From the NCBI GenBank assembly GCA_963840785.1, contig CAWJAF010000003.1:731076-795075 (forward strand): 64,000 nt of DNA, given 5' to 3'. Shown in pieces: positions 30,320 through 44,647 of this stretch (position 1 is its first letter; each line of letters starts with the position of its first letter). Under the pieces are notes generated by a model that worked only from the letters and a program-made list of their open reading frames with translations, did not search any database and was not told the origin of the DNA. This stretch comes from JALYOK01 sp963840785 (GTDB lineage Bacteria > Pseudomonadota > Gammaproteobacteria > Burkholderiales > JALYOK01). Made by a program: the position numbers and the translations under genes.

Positions 30320-30389
30320 GCAAAACGAATCAAACACCATGGTGCGCAACGTCGCATCGTCGACGAATTAAACGAGGAGAATGTTTAGT

Positions 30390-31451
30390 ATGAAAGCTGT
30401 ATCGAAAAAATTGGCGGCGCTTGGTTTCGTGCTTGGGGCTAAGCGTTTCGACGCCTGTGCCGAACACCACTTAGGTGTCGCTTATGTCACCAATCAAGAC
30501 AAAGGCGTTTCCGTCATTTCGCTGGAAAACTTCACCGTTATCGACACCATCGACATCGAAGCAAAAGAACCGCGTGGCCTGGGCATCACCAATGACGGCA
30601 AGCTGCTGATCACCGCGAATCGCGAAGGCGGCGACGTTTCCGTGATCGACACGGCAACAAAAAAAGTAATCAAACATATTCCAATCGGCCAGAACCCAGA
30701 GTTCGTGCGCGTGTTCGGCGATTTTGCCTATGTCAGTTATGAGCCGAGCGCGAAAGCGGGCCCGCCACCGAAACCCGGCGAGAAAGAAGATGACGACGAT
30801 GGCGAAATAAAGCTACCAGCCGGTATTGCGATCATCGATCTGAAAGCGATGAATGTCGTTAAAACCATTATGAGCGGGCCGGAAACGGAAGGCATCGAGT
30901 TTTCTCATGACGGCAAGAAGATGCTGGTGACCAACGAAGGCGATAACACCATCACCATCTACAATATTAAATCCGGCAAGCTAGTGAAAAAAATCAGCAC
31001 CCACAAGCTCGGCGATCGTCCGCGCGGCATTAAAGCATCGCCGGACGGCAAGCGTTATGTGGTGTCGCTCGAGTATGGCGATAAAATTTTGCTGCTCGAT
31101 AAGAATTTCAAACCAGTGAAAACCGTCGGGACGGCTAAAGGTCCCTATGGCATTGCCTTCGATAAAAGCGGCAAACGCTTGCTGGTCGCGGCGTTTAAAG
31201 CCAAAGAACTTCAAGTGTTCAACGGCAAGACTTTAGCGCTGGAGAAAACAGTCGCTATGGGCGATCGTTGCTGGCATTTTACCTTCACGCCAGACGAGAA
31301 AAATCTACTGATCGCCTGCGGTCGCAGCCATGAAGTGTTAGTGTTGGACGGCACAACATTTGAGCCGGTGAATCACGTCAAAGATTTGAATTTGCCCTGG
31401 GGTATCGTGACTTTTCCCAAAGCGATGGGTAGTTTAGACGTCGCGAAATGA
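30390..31451 (+). CDS. secreted YVTN/YncE-like beta-propeller protein
   Basis: About 353 residues. Repeated blades of about 40 residues (AYVTNQDKGVSVISL, TANREGGDVSVIDTATKKVI, VTNEGDNTITIYNIKSGKLV) give a seven-blade propeller, as in 40-residue YVTN and PQQ-associated propellers. An acidic insert (PGEKEDDDDGEIK) interrupts one blade. I prefer the ATG at 30390, which has GAGGAG ten bases upstream; the ATG at 30381 is too close. The signal peptide looks spoiled at residues 17-23, where a gain near GGGGCT-A-AGC and a loss nearby would restore GASVSTPVAEHH. It lies after the M81 gene. Confidence 0.75.
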   Translation: MKAVSKKLAALGFVLGAKRFDACAEHHLGVAYVTNQDKGVSVISLENFTVIDTIDIEAKEPRGLGITNDGKLLITANREGGDVSVIDTATKKVIKHIPIGQNPEFVRVFGDFAYVSYEPSAKAGPPPKPGEKEDDDDGEIKLPAGIAIIDLKAMNVVKTIMSGPETEGIEFSHDGKKMLVTNEGDNTITIYNIKSGKLVKKISTHKLGDRPRGIKASPDGKRYVVSLEYGDKILLLDKNFKPVKTVGTAKGPYGIAFDKSGKRLLVAAFKAKELQVFNGKTLALEKTVAMGDRCWHFTFTPDEKNLLIACGRSHEVLVLDGTTFEPVNHVKDLNLPWGIVTFPKAMGSLDVAK

Positions 31452-31610
31452 CGCGCTAGTCGCGCTTCGCGGGACGATTATCTCAGTGAATTCTCCTGCC
31501 TAGCCCGCCTTCTGTTGCAGTTAAATAGAGGGTGGGCATTAACGTCACTTGAATGACCGCATGGCCAACCATTCCTGTGCGCATTTCCCGATATAGTAAT
31601 AGCGAATAAT

Positions 31611-32630
31611 TTGCAATTACCGTTTCATAACAATATCAGCCTAACTGAATTTAACAGCTTCGGCGTCACTGCTCGCGCTCGATCTTTCGCAGAAATTCAT
31701 GATCTCAACGAGTTGCGCGCTGCGTTGCAGCTACGAGACCGCGTCGACCCATTATTGATACTCGGCGGTGGAAGTAATATCTTGCTGACACAGGATTTCT
31801 CGGGCCTTGCGCTACACATTAAATTACTAGGAAAAAATATCGTTGCCCACGACGCCGACGCAACCTACGTCGAAGCATCAGCTGGCGAGAATTGGCATGA
31901 CTTTGTACGCTGGACGTTAGATCAGGAATTGGCGGGGCTGGAAAATCTCTCCCTAATTCCCGGTACTGTCGGCGCAACGCCTATTCAAAATATCGGCGCT
32001 TATGGTGTCGAAATGAAAGACACTTTCTATTCGCTACAAGCGGTAAATATTGCGGATCAAACGATCCGAACATTTAATCGGGAACAATGCAATTTTTCCT
32101 ATCGAGACAGTGTTTTTAAACGCGAACTGAAAGAACGCTACGTAATTACTAAGGTCACGTTTCGCTTACATCGCGTCGCGAAACTTAATCTGAATTATGG
32201 AGAAATCCATGCAGAACTGGCGAACATGGAATGTTTCATACCGAGCGCACGAAATGTGAGCGACGCAGTATGCAACATTCGTCGGCGCAAATTGCCGGAT
32301 CCTGCGGCGATCGGTAACGCTGGGAGCTTTTTCAAAAATCCCATCGTCAACCTCGATGTGCTCACGCGTTTACAATTAGGTCAAGAGCACATTCCACATT
32401 ATCCCGCACCCGATAAAAAGGTGAAACTTGCCGCCGGGTGGCTGATAGAGCAATGTGGGTGGAAAGGGAAATCAATGGGGCAAGCGGGCGTGCACCCGCA
32501 ACACGCACTTGTTTTGATAAATCGCGGAGGCGCAAGCGGCGCCGAAATTTTGGCACTGGCGCAGGCGATTCAAAAATCAGTGCGAGAAAAATTTCTAATT
32601 GAGTTGGAGCCTGAGCCGATTATCCTTTGA
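31611..32630 (+). CDS. murB: UDP-N-acetylenolpyruvoylglucosamine reductase
   Basis: 339 residues, the type I (E. coli-like) form. Reduces the enolpyruvyl ether to UDP-MurNAc with FAD and NADPH. Motifs: FNSFGVTARARSF, LILGGGSNILLTQ, ENLSLIPGTVGATPIQNIGA, YRDSVFKRELKERY, and GNAGSFFKNP with the catalytic Ser. The C-terminal Glu is in ELEPEPIIL. It starts with TTG; no upstream ATG is in frame. A shared terminator separates it from the convergent rRNA operon. Confidence 0.95.
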   Translation: MQLPFHNNISLTEFNSFGVTARARSFAEIHDLNELRAALQLRDRVDPLLILGGGSNILLTQDFSGLALHIKLLGKNIVAHDADATYVEASAGENWHDFVRWTLDQELAGLENLSLIPGTVGATPIQNIGAYGVEMKDTFYSLQAVNIADQTIRTFNREQCNFSYRDSVFKRELKERYVITKVTFRLHRVAKLNLNYGEIHAELANMECFIPSARNVSDAVCNIRRRKLPDPAAIGNAGSFFKNPIVNLDVLTRLQLGQEHIPHYPAPDKKVKLAAGWLIEQCGWKGKSMGQAGVHPQHALVLINRGGASGAEILALAQAIQKSVREKFLIELEPEPIIL

Positions 32631-32654
32631 TCGTTGCCGGCAAATCTCAAAAGC

Positions 32655-32685
32655 AAAAAGCCCAAAGCGCTGTCCTGGGCTTTTT
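32655..32685. terminator. bidirectional terminator of murB and the rRNA operon
   Basis: Stem AAAAAGCCCA / TGGGCTTTTT around an 11-base loop, with T runs on both strands. It lies 24 bases after murB and 12 bases after the 5S gene on the other strand. Confidence 0.9.
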
Positions 32686-32696
32686 ACATTTTAGGA

Positions 32697-32812
32697 GTCT
32701 GACGATGACCTACTTTCACACAGGTAATCTGCACTATCATCGGCGCTGAGGCGTTTCACGGTCCTGTTCGAAATGGGAAGGGGTGGGACCACCTCGCTAT
32801 GGTCGTCAGACA
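32697..32812 (-). rRNA. rrf: 5S ribosomal RNA
   Basis: About 116 bases. Read on the minus strand it begins TCTGACGACCATAGCGAGGT and has the conserved CCATTTCGAACAGGACCGTGA segment broken at CCGAAATG-type pairing, ending AAAGTAGGTCATCGTCAGAC. Last gene of the operon. Ends are set by analogy and may be off by a few bases. Confidence 0.93.
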
Positions 32813-32898
32813 TAACTTGTCGCTCTGCTGATTTTCATCAACAAAACCAATTCGGAAGAAGTATTTGGATTGCAATTGCAGACGCAACTGTTGTTATA

Positions 32899-35769
<2,871 letters not shown>

Positions 35770-35931
35770 TATAACAACAGAGCCTCGGAGCTGACGCCGA
35801 AGCAACGCGCTATAAGTTCAGTACTACAACAACAATTACTATCTAATACATTCAGACGTTAACTGAATGCAACGATACAATTACAACCCTATTAGTTCTG
35901 ATCTCATCAATCAAAACTAATTACTTCTTCC

Positions 35932-35947
35932 AAATTGTTAAAGAACA
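35932..35947 (-). promoter_or_regulatory. boxA antitermination site in the 16S-23S spacer
   Basis: TGTTCTTTAACAATTT on the minus strand between tRNA-Ala and 23S. It matches the NusB/NusE boxA consensus TGYTCTTTAACA. Confidence 0.75.
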
Positions 35948-36009
35948 TTACAGCCACTGATTAAAAATCAGTCATAAGCGTGGTCGCTTATGACTGAATT
36001 CTAGGAAAT

Positions 36010-36085
36010 TGGTGGAGGTGAACGGGATCGAACCGATGACCCCCTGCTTGCAAAGCAGGTGCTCTCCCAGCTGAGCTACACCCCC
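36010..36085 (-). tRNA. tRNA-Ala (anticodon TGC)
   Basis: 76 bases with encoded CCA. Begins GGGGGTGTAGCTCAGCTGGG, anticodon arm CCTGCTTTGCAAGCAGG, T-arm GGTTCGATCC. The usual second tRNA of the 16S-23S spacer. Confidence 0.97.
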
Positions 36086-36094
36086 GTGTTTGTT

Positions 36095-36171
36095 TGGTGG
36101 GTCTGGATGGGCTCGAACCATCGACCCCCGCCTTATCAAGACGGTGCTCTAACCAACTGAGCTACAGACCC
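36095..36171 (-). tRNA. tRNA-Ile (anticodon GAT)
   Basis: 77 bases with encoded CCA. Begins GGGTCTGTAGCTCAGTTGG, anticodon arm CCGTCTTGATAAGGCGG, T-arm GGTTCGAGCCC. First tRNA of the spacer, just after 16S. Confidence 0.97.
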
Positions 36172-36292
36172 AAATGGGCCTAGCGGCTTGCGGATAGAAA
36201 CTAGATGGATGTACTAGTCACCAGACGCTAGCCCCTAATTCCCGCTGTAAAACAACCGATAAGTTGTGGACACTTAGAATGGATTATTTCTC

Positions 36293-37834
<1,542 letters not shown>

Positions 37835-37964
37835 TCACTGCTTAAATCGCATTTCTGCGATGCTCACTCAAAGTCAATCCGGAGATTAACTTCTATGTAA
37901 GCACTTAGTTCTTAGTTCAATTACTTGAATCCAAACCAAGCGCCCACACTTATCGGCTGTATAT

Positions 37965-37977
37965 TTTTAAAGAACAA
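37965..37977 (-). promoter_or_regulatory. boxA in the 16S leader
   Basis: TTGTTCTTTAAAA on the minus strand, followed by ATACAGCCGATAAGTGTGGG, the standard betaproteobacterial rRNA leader. It is only 36 bases downstream of tRNA-fMet. Confidence 0.75.
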
Positions 37978-38013
37978 TAGACTACCCAAATCCAGCGAAA
38001 CTTTTTTTGAATT

Positions 38014-38090
<77 letters not shown>

Positions 38091-38110
38091 TCTGATCAAG
38101 CAAGACCGCA

Positions 38111-38140
38111 ACTATAACAAAGATTTCAATTTCATGTCAA
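38111..38140 (-). promoter_or_regulatory. strong sigma-70 promoter ahead of tRNA-fMet and the rRNA operon
   Basis: On the minus strand: TTGACA (38140-38135), 18-base spacer, TATAGT (38116-38111), about 21 bases before the tRNA 5' end. It is the only good promoter I see upstream of the operon. The remaining bases to the next gene hold no other feature. Confidence 0.7.
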
Positions 38141-38343
38141 CAATCTCGGTTACTTTTTACTTCACGGCCTTGCTATCTTTTCGCGTCCTTTCGTTTATTA
38201 AACTTCGGTCGAAAGCGGTAGAACTTAAGCAAGAGGCCGGATTATACACACGTATTTCGAATAGGCAAGCGCATGATTAGAAATAGTTCAACGTGCGTTA
38301 TACTTTTCGCCACATCGCAACTACAAAAATTCTGGAGAACACC

Positions 38344-39973
38344 ATGCACGGACTAATGATGAACATGCCCCTTTTGATTTCCTCGCTGATTCGGCACGCA
38401 TCGGCTCATCACGGCGACACTGAAATCGTATCGCGTCTAACAGAGGGAGGCATTCATCGCTACACCTATGCCGATGCGCACAAACGTTCGCGACAATTGG
38501 CGAACGCGCTTGTCAAGCTTGGGATTAAACCGAGTGATCGCGTTGGTACGCTTGCGTGGAATGGTTTCCGGCATTTCGAAACCTACTTCGCAGCATCGGG
38601 AATGGGCGTCGGTGTTGCATACGATTAATCCCCGCTTATTTCCCGAACAAATTGCCTACATAGTCAATCATGCCTACGATCAGTATGTTTTTTTCGACAT
38701 CACCTTCGCACCGTTAGTCGACGGGCTTGCGCCGCATTGCAAGAACGTCAAAGGTTGGGTCGCCATGACTGATCGCGCGCACATGCCAGTGATGAAAACC
38801 TCTGCGGTGTTGTGCTACGAAGAATTGATCAGCGCCGCATCAGATGATTTCGAGTGGCCCACGCTCGACGAAAACACCGCATCGTCGCTGTGCTACACAT
38901 CCGGCACCACAGGGAATCCTAAAGGCGTGCTTTACAGCCACCGCACGACGATTTTGCATTCCTACGCGATCGCGATGCCGGACGTCATGAGTCTGTCCGC
39001 GCGCGATGTCATTCTGCCGGTTGTGCCGATGTTCCATGTGAATGCCTGGGGAACGCCCTACGCATGCGCCATGGTCGGCGCGAAAATCGTGTTCCCAGGT
39101 GCGGGGCTCGACGGCGCAAGTCTGTACGAATTATTCGAGAACGAAGGCGTTACGATGTCGGCGGGCGTGCCGACCGTTTGGCTCGGCCTTCTGAATTACG
39201 TCAAACAAAATAATCTTAAATTTTCAACAATGAATCGCACGGTCATCGGCGGCTCCGCCTGCCCACCGGCGATGATCAAAACCTTTCAAGATGACTACGG
39301 TGTGCGTGTCCTTCACGCCTGGGGCATGACGGAGTTAAGCCCGCTCGGCACGCTCAACACGTTCAAAGAAAAACATTTCAAGTTGACCGAAACCGAACGT
39401 TTCGCCATTCAACAAAAACAAGGGCGCGTGATTTTTGGCGTCGAGATGAAAATTGTCGGCGGCGACGGCAAAGCGCTGCCGCATGATGGCAAAGCCTTCG
39501 GTGATTTGCTAGTGCGCGGCCCATGGATCATCGGCGAATATTTCAAAAGCGAAGGCGGTAATCCGCTCACCCCCGACGGCTGGTTTCCTACCGGCGACGT
39601 CGCAACGATCGACGCCGATGGTTACATGCAGATTACCGATCGCTCGAAAGATGTCATCAAATCCGGCGGTGAATGGATTAGTTCGATTGATCTCGAAAAT
39701 CTTGCGGTCGCCCATCCCGATGTTGCCGAGGCCGCCGTCATCGGCATCTTCCATCCGAAATGGGATGAACGCCCGTTGTTAGTCGTCGTAAAAAAACCCG
39801 GCGCCGCCGTAACGAAAGAAGAGTTGCTGAAATTTTTCGACGGCAAAATCGCCAAATGGTGGATGCCCGACGATGTCGCGTTTGTCGAACGGTTACCGCA
39901 CACCGCTACCGGCAAACTCCTCAAAACAAAACTACGCGAAGATTTCAAAGACTATCGACTGCCCACAGCCTAA
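38344..39973 (+). CDS. medium/long-chain acyl-CoA ligase, AlkK-like (one indel)
   Basis: About 543 residues of the AMP-forming adenylate family. P-loop LCYTSGTTGNPKGVLYSHR, A5-type motif HAWGMTELSPLGTLN, GWFPTGDVATIDADGY, and the acyl-adenylate lysine in PHTATGKLLKTKLRE. It activates fatty or related acids with CoA. An extra base near 38605 separates FAASGM from SVLHTINPRLFPEQIAY. The start ATG has GGAG 7 bases upstream; an in-frame ATG-like start earlier has none. It is a single gene; the acid used is not evident. Confidence 0.87.
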
Positions 39974-40030
39974 GCGAAATCCGGCGCTTGATATAATGAT
40001 TCATTAAGTCACCGCTGTTAAAAATTGCCC

Positions 40031-40822
40031 ATGTCTATCACGCCCAAGACGCCAGAACAAATCGAGAAAATGCGCGTCGCCGGACGCCTCGCCGCTGAGG
40101 TACTTGACTTCATCACGCCGTTCGTGAAACCGGGCGTGTCGACCGGTGAGTTGGATCGCCTTTGTCACGATTACATGGTGAGCATTCAGCAGACCATTCC
40201 CGCGCCGCTCAACTACGCGCCGCCCGGCCACAATCCTTATCCTAAGTCGATTTGCACATCGGTCAATCATCAGGTTTGCCATGGTGTCCCGGGCGATAAA
40301 ATTTTGAAAAATGGCGACATCATCAACATCGATATCACCGTGATCAAAGATAAATATCACGGCGACACCAGCCGCATGTTCTTTGTCGGCGAACCGTCCA
40401 TCGCCGCGAAACGCCTGGCCGGTATCACTTACGATTGCATGTGGCGAGGCATCAAATCCGTCAAACCCGGTGCGACCTTGGGCGATATCGGCCACGCGAT
40501 TCAAAGCCATGCGGAACGCAACGGCTTTAGTGTCGTGCGTGAATTTTGCGGCCACGGCATCGGCGATAAATTTCACGAAGATCCGCAAATCCTGCATTAC
40601 GGCAAACCGGGGACTGGTATGAAGCTGATCCCGGGAATGACCTTCACCGTTGAACCCATGATCAACGCCGGACGCCGCGAGATCCGCCAAATGGCCGATG
40701 GCTGGACCATCGTCACCGCCGATCATAGTTTGTCCGCGCAGTGGGAACATACTGTGTTGGTGACAGAAACGGGATTCGAAGTATTGACCACCTCCAGCGG
40801 CACACCCGCGATGCCCACCTAA
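40031..40822 (+). CDS. map: type I methionine aminopeptidase
   Basis: 263 residues. Removes N-terminal Met. Substrate His in SVNHQVCHGVPG; metal ligands in IINIDITVIK, YHGDTSRMF, FCGHGIGDKFHEDP, TFTVEPMIN and QWEHTVLVTETG. I start at ATG 40031; the TTG six bases earlier is less likely. It lies 9 bases before glnD, the standard map-glnD pair. Confidence 0.96.
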   Translation: MSITPKTPEQIEKMRVAGRLAAEVLDFITPFVKPGVSTGELDRLCHDYMVSIQQTIPAPLNYAPPGHNPYPKSICTSVNHQVCHGVPGDKILKNGDIINIDITVIKDKYHGDTSRMFFVGEPSIAAKRLAGITYDCMWRGIKSVKPGATLGDIGHAIQSHAERNGFSVVREFCGHGIGDKFHEDPQILHYGKPGTGMKLIPGMTFTVEPMINAGRREIRQMADGWTIVTADHSLSAQWEHTVLVTETGFEVLTTSSGTPAMPT

Positions 40823-40831
40823 CAGAACGCC

Positions 40832-43411
40832 ATGACGCAAACCTCGGCAGCCGCATTGACCGTCACGCAGCGCCTACCGACAGTCTGGCGCGAACAACTC
40901 AAGACCGAACGCTTAGCGCTGAAAAACACCTTTCGCGCCAGCGGCGATATCCGCGCGCAATTGACAGGCCACTGCCGCCTTGTCGATCAAGTATTGCAAT
41001 CGATTTGGCAAGCGGCCGGCCTAGCGCCAGATTTCGCTTTGATCGCAGTTGGCGGCTATGGCCGCGGTGAACTATTTCCGTTTTCCGATATTGATTTATT
41101 GATTCTTTCCGGGCATCAACAGCAGGCGCCAGAAGGCATCGAACAACTTGTCGGCACATTATGGGATGTGGGCCTTGAAGTCGGCCACAGCGTGCGCACT
41201 GTCGAAGAATGCGTCGCCGAAAGCGTCGCCGATATCACCGTGCAAACCACCTTGCGCGAAGCGCGCCTATTGGCTGGCAGTGCGGCGACGTTTCGCGTAT
41301 TGAATACGCGGCTCGCGGCGATTCATAGCACGCAAAATTTTTACACCGCGAAACAAGACGAACAACGCAAACGTCATCTGCGCTTCAACGAAACCAGTTA
41401 CAGCCTCGAGCCGAATCTCAAAGAAAGTCCTGGCGGGCTGCGCGATTTGCAAAATATTTTGTGGCTATCGAATTCCGCGCAACAAGGTGACAATTGGAAT
41501 GCGCTAGCCGACGCCGATCTCATCACACGCCACGAAGCGCGCCAAATAAGGCGTCACGAAAGCTTTCTCAAGGAAGTGCGTGTACGCCTACATTATCTGG
41601 CAAATCGTCGCGAAGATCGCGTGCTGTTCGACTATCAAACTGCGCTCGCGGAAGAAATGGGCTTGCAAGCCAAGGGCCATAAGCGCGCCAGCGAAATGCT
41701 GATGCAGCGTTACTATCAAACGACGAAAGCGGTCAGTTTTCTTAACACGATTTTGCTGCACAACATTTCCGGGCGAATCTTTCCGCTCGCGCCGTTAGTC
41801 GATCTTCCCGAGAGTCCCGACTTTCAAGTTCGCGGCGATGTTTTGCGTTTGCGCGATGAAACTTTGTATCAAAGCAAACCGGAAACCATTTTCGAAACCT
41901 TCCGCGTGTTGCAGCGCCATCCTGAATTAACCGGCCTAAGTCCGACCACCTTGCGCGCCCTATGGCGAGCCAGAGACCGCATGGATGCTGGGTTTCGAGG
42001 CGATACACGGCATCGCGCGCAGTTCATCGACATCCTGCGTGCGCCATTGCGCGTGACCTATGCTCTGCGCCGTATGAATGAATATGGAATTCTCGGCAGC
42101 TACATTCCCGCGTTCGGTCGAATCGTCGGGCAAATGCAGCATGATCTGTTTCACGTCTACACCGTAGACGAACATATTCTCAAAGTGCTACGCAACGTGC
42201 GCCGTTTCGCTGTGCCGATGTTCACGCACGAATTTCCTTTTTGCAGTCAATTAATCGCGGATTTCGAGCGGCCCGAAACACTCTATCTCGCGGCGTTGTT
42301 TCACGACATCGCCAAAGGCCGGGGCGGCGATCATTCCACATTGGGCGCCGTCGATGCACGGCGCTTTTGCAAAGCCCATGGCCTAAATCCGGAAGATTGC
42401 GATCTCATCGCGTGGCTGGTGGAAAGCCACCTAGTTATGTCGGCAACAGCGCAAAAGCAAGATTTAAGCGATCCGGAAATCATCGAACAATTCGCTCGCC
42501 GCGCTGGCACTTTGCGTCGCTTAACCGCGCTGTATTTGCTGACTGTCGCCGACGTGCGCGGCACCAGCCCAAAGGTCTGGAACGCCTGGAAAGGCAAGCT
42601 TCTCGAAGACTTGTATCGCCTGAGCAAACGCTATTTAGAAGGTGCACAAAACAATCCGGAAACGGAAATCGAACTCAAGCGCGATGAAGCCACGCGCATC
42701 ATTCGCCAATATGCGTTGCCGGACGAACAACTTCTCGCGCTGTGGAATAATTTCGATGCTTCATATTTTCGCCGTCACGACGCGCAAGAAATCGCCTGGC
42801 ACGCGCGCGCCATCGGCCGTCGCATAGAATCGAACGCACCGATTATCAAAGCGCGCTTGAGCCCCGTCGGCGAAGGCGTGCAAGTGATGATTTACACGCC
42901 TGATCGCGAAGCGTTGTTTGCGCGCATCAGCGGATTTTTCGGACAGATCAGCCACAACATTATCGAAGCCAAAATTTATACGACGCTGCGTGGATACGTG
43001 CTCGATAGTTTTTATGTCCTCGATAGCGCGAAAAAAGACAGTCACTATCGCGAAATTCTCAATTACATTGAGCACGAGTTAAAGGATACGCTCGCAAAAA
43101 ATCAGAAACTCATCGCGCCTGGCCGCTCGCGAGTATCGCGCCAGATTAAACATTTCCCCGTCGCGCCAGAAGCAGCGCTGCGCCTAGATGAGCGGGCGGG
43201 TTACCACACGCTATCGATCGTCACCAGTGATCGCCCTGGATTGCTTTACGGGATCGCGTATGTATTCGTTAACTACGGCATTCAATTGCATACAGCGAAG
43301 ATCAACACACTTGGCGAACGCGCCGAAGACATCTTCATGATCTCCGGCGAAACGCTCACCGATCCGACACGTTGCAGCGACTTTTTGCGCGACATCACCG
43401 AACAACTTTAG
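40832..43411 (+). CDS. glnD: bifunctional uridylyltransferase/uridylyl-removing enzyme GlnD
   Basis: 859 residues, full length and intact. Modifies PII proteins according to glutamine level. Nucleotidyltransferase site GGYGRGELFPFSDIDLLIL (about residues 72-90), HD-domain site ALFHDIAKGRGGDHSTLG (about 490), and two C-terminal ACT domains (QVMIYTPDREALFARISGFF and LSIVTSDRPGLLYGIAYVF). No PII gene lies nearby. Confidence 0.97.
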   Translation: MTQTSAAALTVTQRLPTVWREQLKTERLALKNTFRASGDIRAQLTGHCRLVDQVLQSIWQAAGLAPDFALIAVGGYGRGELFPFSDIDLLILSGHQQQAPEGIEQLVGTLWDVGLEVGHSVRTVEECVAESVADITVQTTLREARLLAGSAATFRVLNTRLAAIHSTQNFYTAKQDEQRKRHLRFNETSYSLEPNLKESPGGLRDLQNILWLSNSAQQGDNWNALADADLITRHEARQIRRHESFLKEVRVRLHYLANRREDRVLFDYQTALAEEMGLQAKGHKRASEMLMQRYYQTTKAVSFLNTILLHNISGRIFPLAPLVDLPESPDFQVRGDVLRLRDETLYQSKPETIFETFRVLQRHPELTGLSPTTLRALWRARDRMDAGFRGDTRHRAQFIDILRAPLRVTYALRRMNEYGILGSYIPAFGRIVGQMQHDLFHVYTVDEHILKVLRNVRRFAVPMFTHEFPFCSQLIADFERPETLYLAALFHDIAKGRGGDHSTLGAVDARRFCKAHGLNPEDCDLIAWLVESHLVMSATAQKQDLSDPEIIEQFARRAGTLRRLTALYLLTVADVRGTSPKVWNAWKGKLLEDLYRLSKRYLEGAQNNPETEIELKRDEATRIIRQYALPDEQLLALWNNFDASYFRRHDAQEIAWHARAIGRRIESNAPIIKARLSPVGEGVQVMIYTPDREALFARISGFFGQISHNIIEAKIYTTLRGYVLDSFYVLDSAKKDSHYREILNYIEHELKDTLAKNQKLIAPGRSRVSRQIKHFPVAPEAALRLDERAGYHTLSIVTSDRPGLLYGIAYVFVNYGIQLHTAKINTLGERAEDIFMISGETLTDPTRCSDFLRDITEQL

Positions 43412-43435
43412 CTCAATACATTTGGAGAATTCGCC

Positions 43436-44467
43436 GTGGATGTAATCGATTTACGCTCCGATACCGTCACCCATCCCACGCCCGAGATGCGCACGGCGAT
43501 GGCAAACGCTTCGGTGGGCGATGACGTATTCGGCGACGACCCGACCGTTAATGCATTGCAAGACTACGCGGCGAATTTGCTCGGCAAAGAAGCCGCACTA
43601 TTCGTCACCAGTGGCACGCAGGGCAACGTCATCGCTTGTCTCACCCACTGCCAGCGCGGCGAAGAATTGATCGTCGGTAAAGAAGGTCACATCTTTCGCT
43701 GGGAAGTCGGCGCTGCATCAGCGCTTGGCGGCATCACCATGCATCAAGTCGCGATGCAAGCGAATGGCGAAATGAGTTTAGTCGACATCGAAGCCGCAAT
43801 TCGCAACACCGCCGATGTCCATCATCCGATCACGAAATTGGTCTGTCTAGAAAATACTCAAGGCGGCATGGGCGGCGTACCGCTTTCAGCGGATTACGTG
43901 AATCGCGTCGCCACGTTTGCGCATAGTCGCCGGCTTCAATTGCACATCGACGGCGCACGATTATTTAATGCCGCTGCGGCGCTCAGCGTCGAGCCGATCG
44001 AGTTGGTGCGCAGCGCCGATTCCGTGCAAATTTGTTTGAGCAAAGGCCTGTGCGCGCCCGCGGGATCGTTGCTACTTGGCACAAAAGAATTCATCGACCG
44101 CGCCCGGCGCATCCGAAAAATGCTCGGTGGCGGTATGCGCCAAGCAGGCATCATCGCGGCCGCCGGTCTGATTGCGTTACGCAATATGCGAGCCCGATTA
44201 AAAGATGATCATGTCCGCGCGGAGTCGCTAGCGCGCGGCCTATCGGAAATTCCCGGCGTAACCGTTCATCCAGTCCATCAGCGCACCAACATGGTTTATT
44301 TTTCCATTCCTGAAATCATCAACACCGCGAACTTCATCGGCGCACTCAAGGAAAAAAATATTCTGGTCATTGGCGGCCCGCGCTTTCGCGCAGTGACACA
44401 TTACTGGATAGATGACGAAAAAATTTCTCAAGTCGTCGACGCCATTCGCAGCGCCACAAAACATTGA
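43436..44467 (+). CDS. ltaE: low-specificity L-threonine aldolase
   Basis: 343 residues, PLP fold type I. Splits L-threonine or allo-threonine to glycine and acetaldehyde. Motifs: DVIDLRSDTVTHPTPEM, ASVGDDVFGDDPTVNALQ, LENTQGGMGGVPLS, LHIDGARLFNAA, and the PLP lysine in CLSKGLCAPAGSLLLG. Start is GTG with GGAG 7 bases upstream. It follows glnD by 24 bases. Confidence 0.92.
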   Translation: MDVIDLRSDTVTHPTPEMRTAMANASVGDDVFGDDPTVNALQDYAANLLGKEAALFVTSGTQGNVIACLTHCQRGEELIVGKEGHIFRWEVGAASALGGITMHQVAMQANGEMSLVDIEAAIRNTADVHHPITKLVCLENTQGGMGGVPLSADYVNRVATFAHSRRLQLHIDGARLFNAAAALSVEPIELVRSADSVQICLSKGLCAPAGSLLLGTKEFIDRARRIRKMLGGGMRQAGIIAAAGLIALRNMRARLKDDHVRAESLARGLSEIPGVTVHPVHQRTNMVYFSIPEIINTANFIGALKEKNILVIGGPRFRAVTHYWIDDEKISQVVDAIRSATKH

Positions 44468-44485
44468 ACTAGATCGCCGGAGAGA

Positions 44486-44545
44486 TAATACTAGCGCGGA
44501 TCTTCAGGCATGCATTGCCGCGAACAAGTATTCATGTGCATCCCG
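44486..44545. repeat. intergenic repeat, CAGGCAT family
   Basis: GCGCGGATCTTCAGGCATGC followed by ATTGCCGCGAACAAG. Carries the CTTCAGGCATGC core. The remaining bases to 44647 hold no feature I can support. Confidence 0.5.
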
Positions 44546-44647
44546 AGCAATCGCATTAAGAACAAAAATAGACCTCGCGGCAGCAAATAAAAATGTGGGG
44601 TGCGCGCTCTATTGTGCAGTTCTGTCTAAGGCTCGGGTTTGATGCGG

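Noticed and set aside
40004..40840. 278-codon minus-strand frame opposite map
   Set aside because: Mirror of the map gene caused by codon bias; map is fully conserved.
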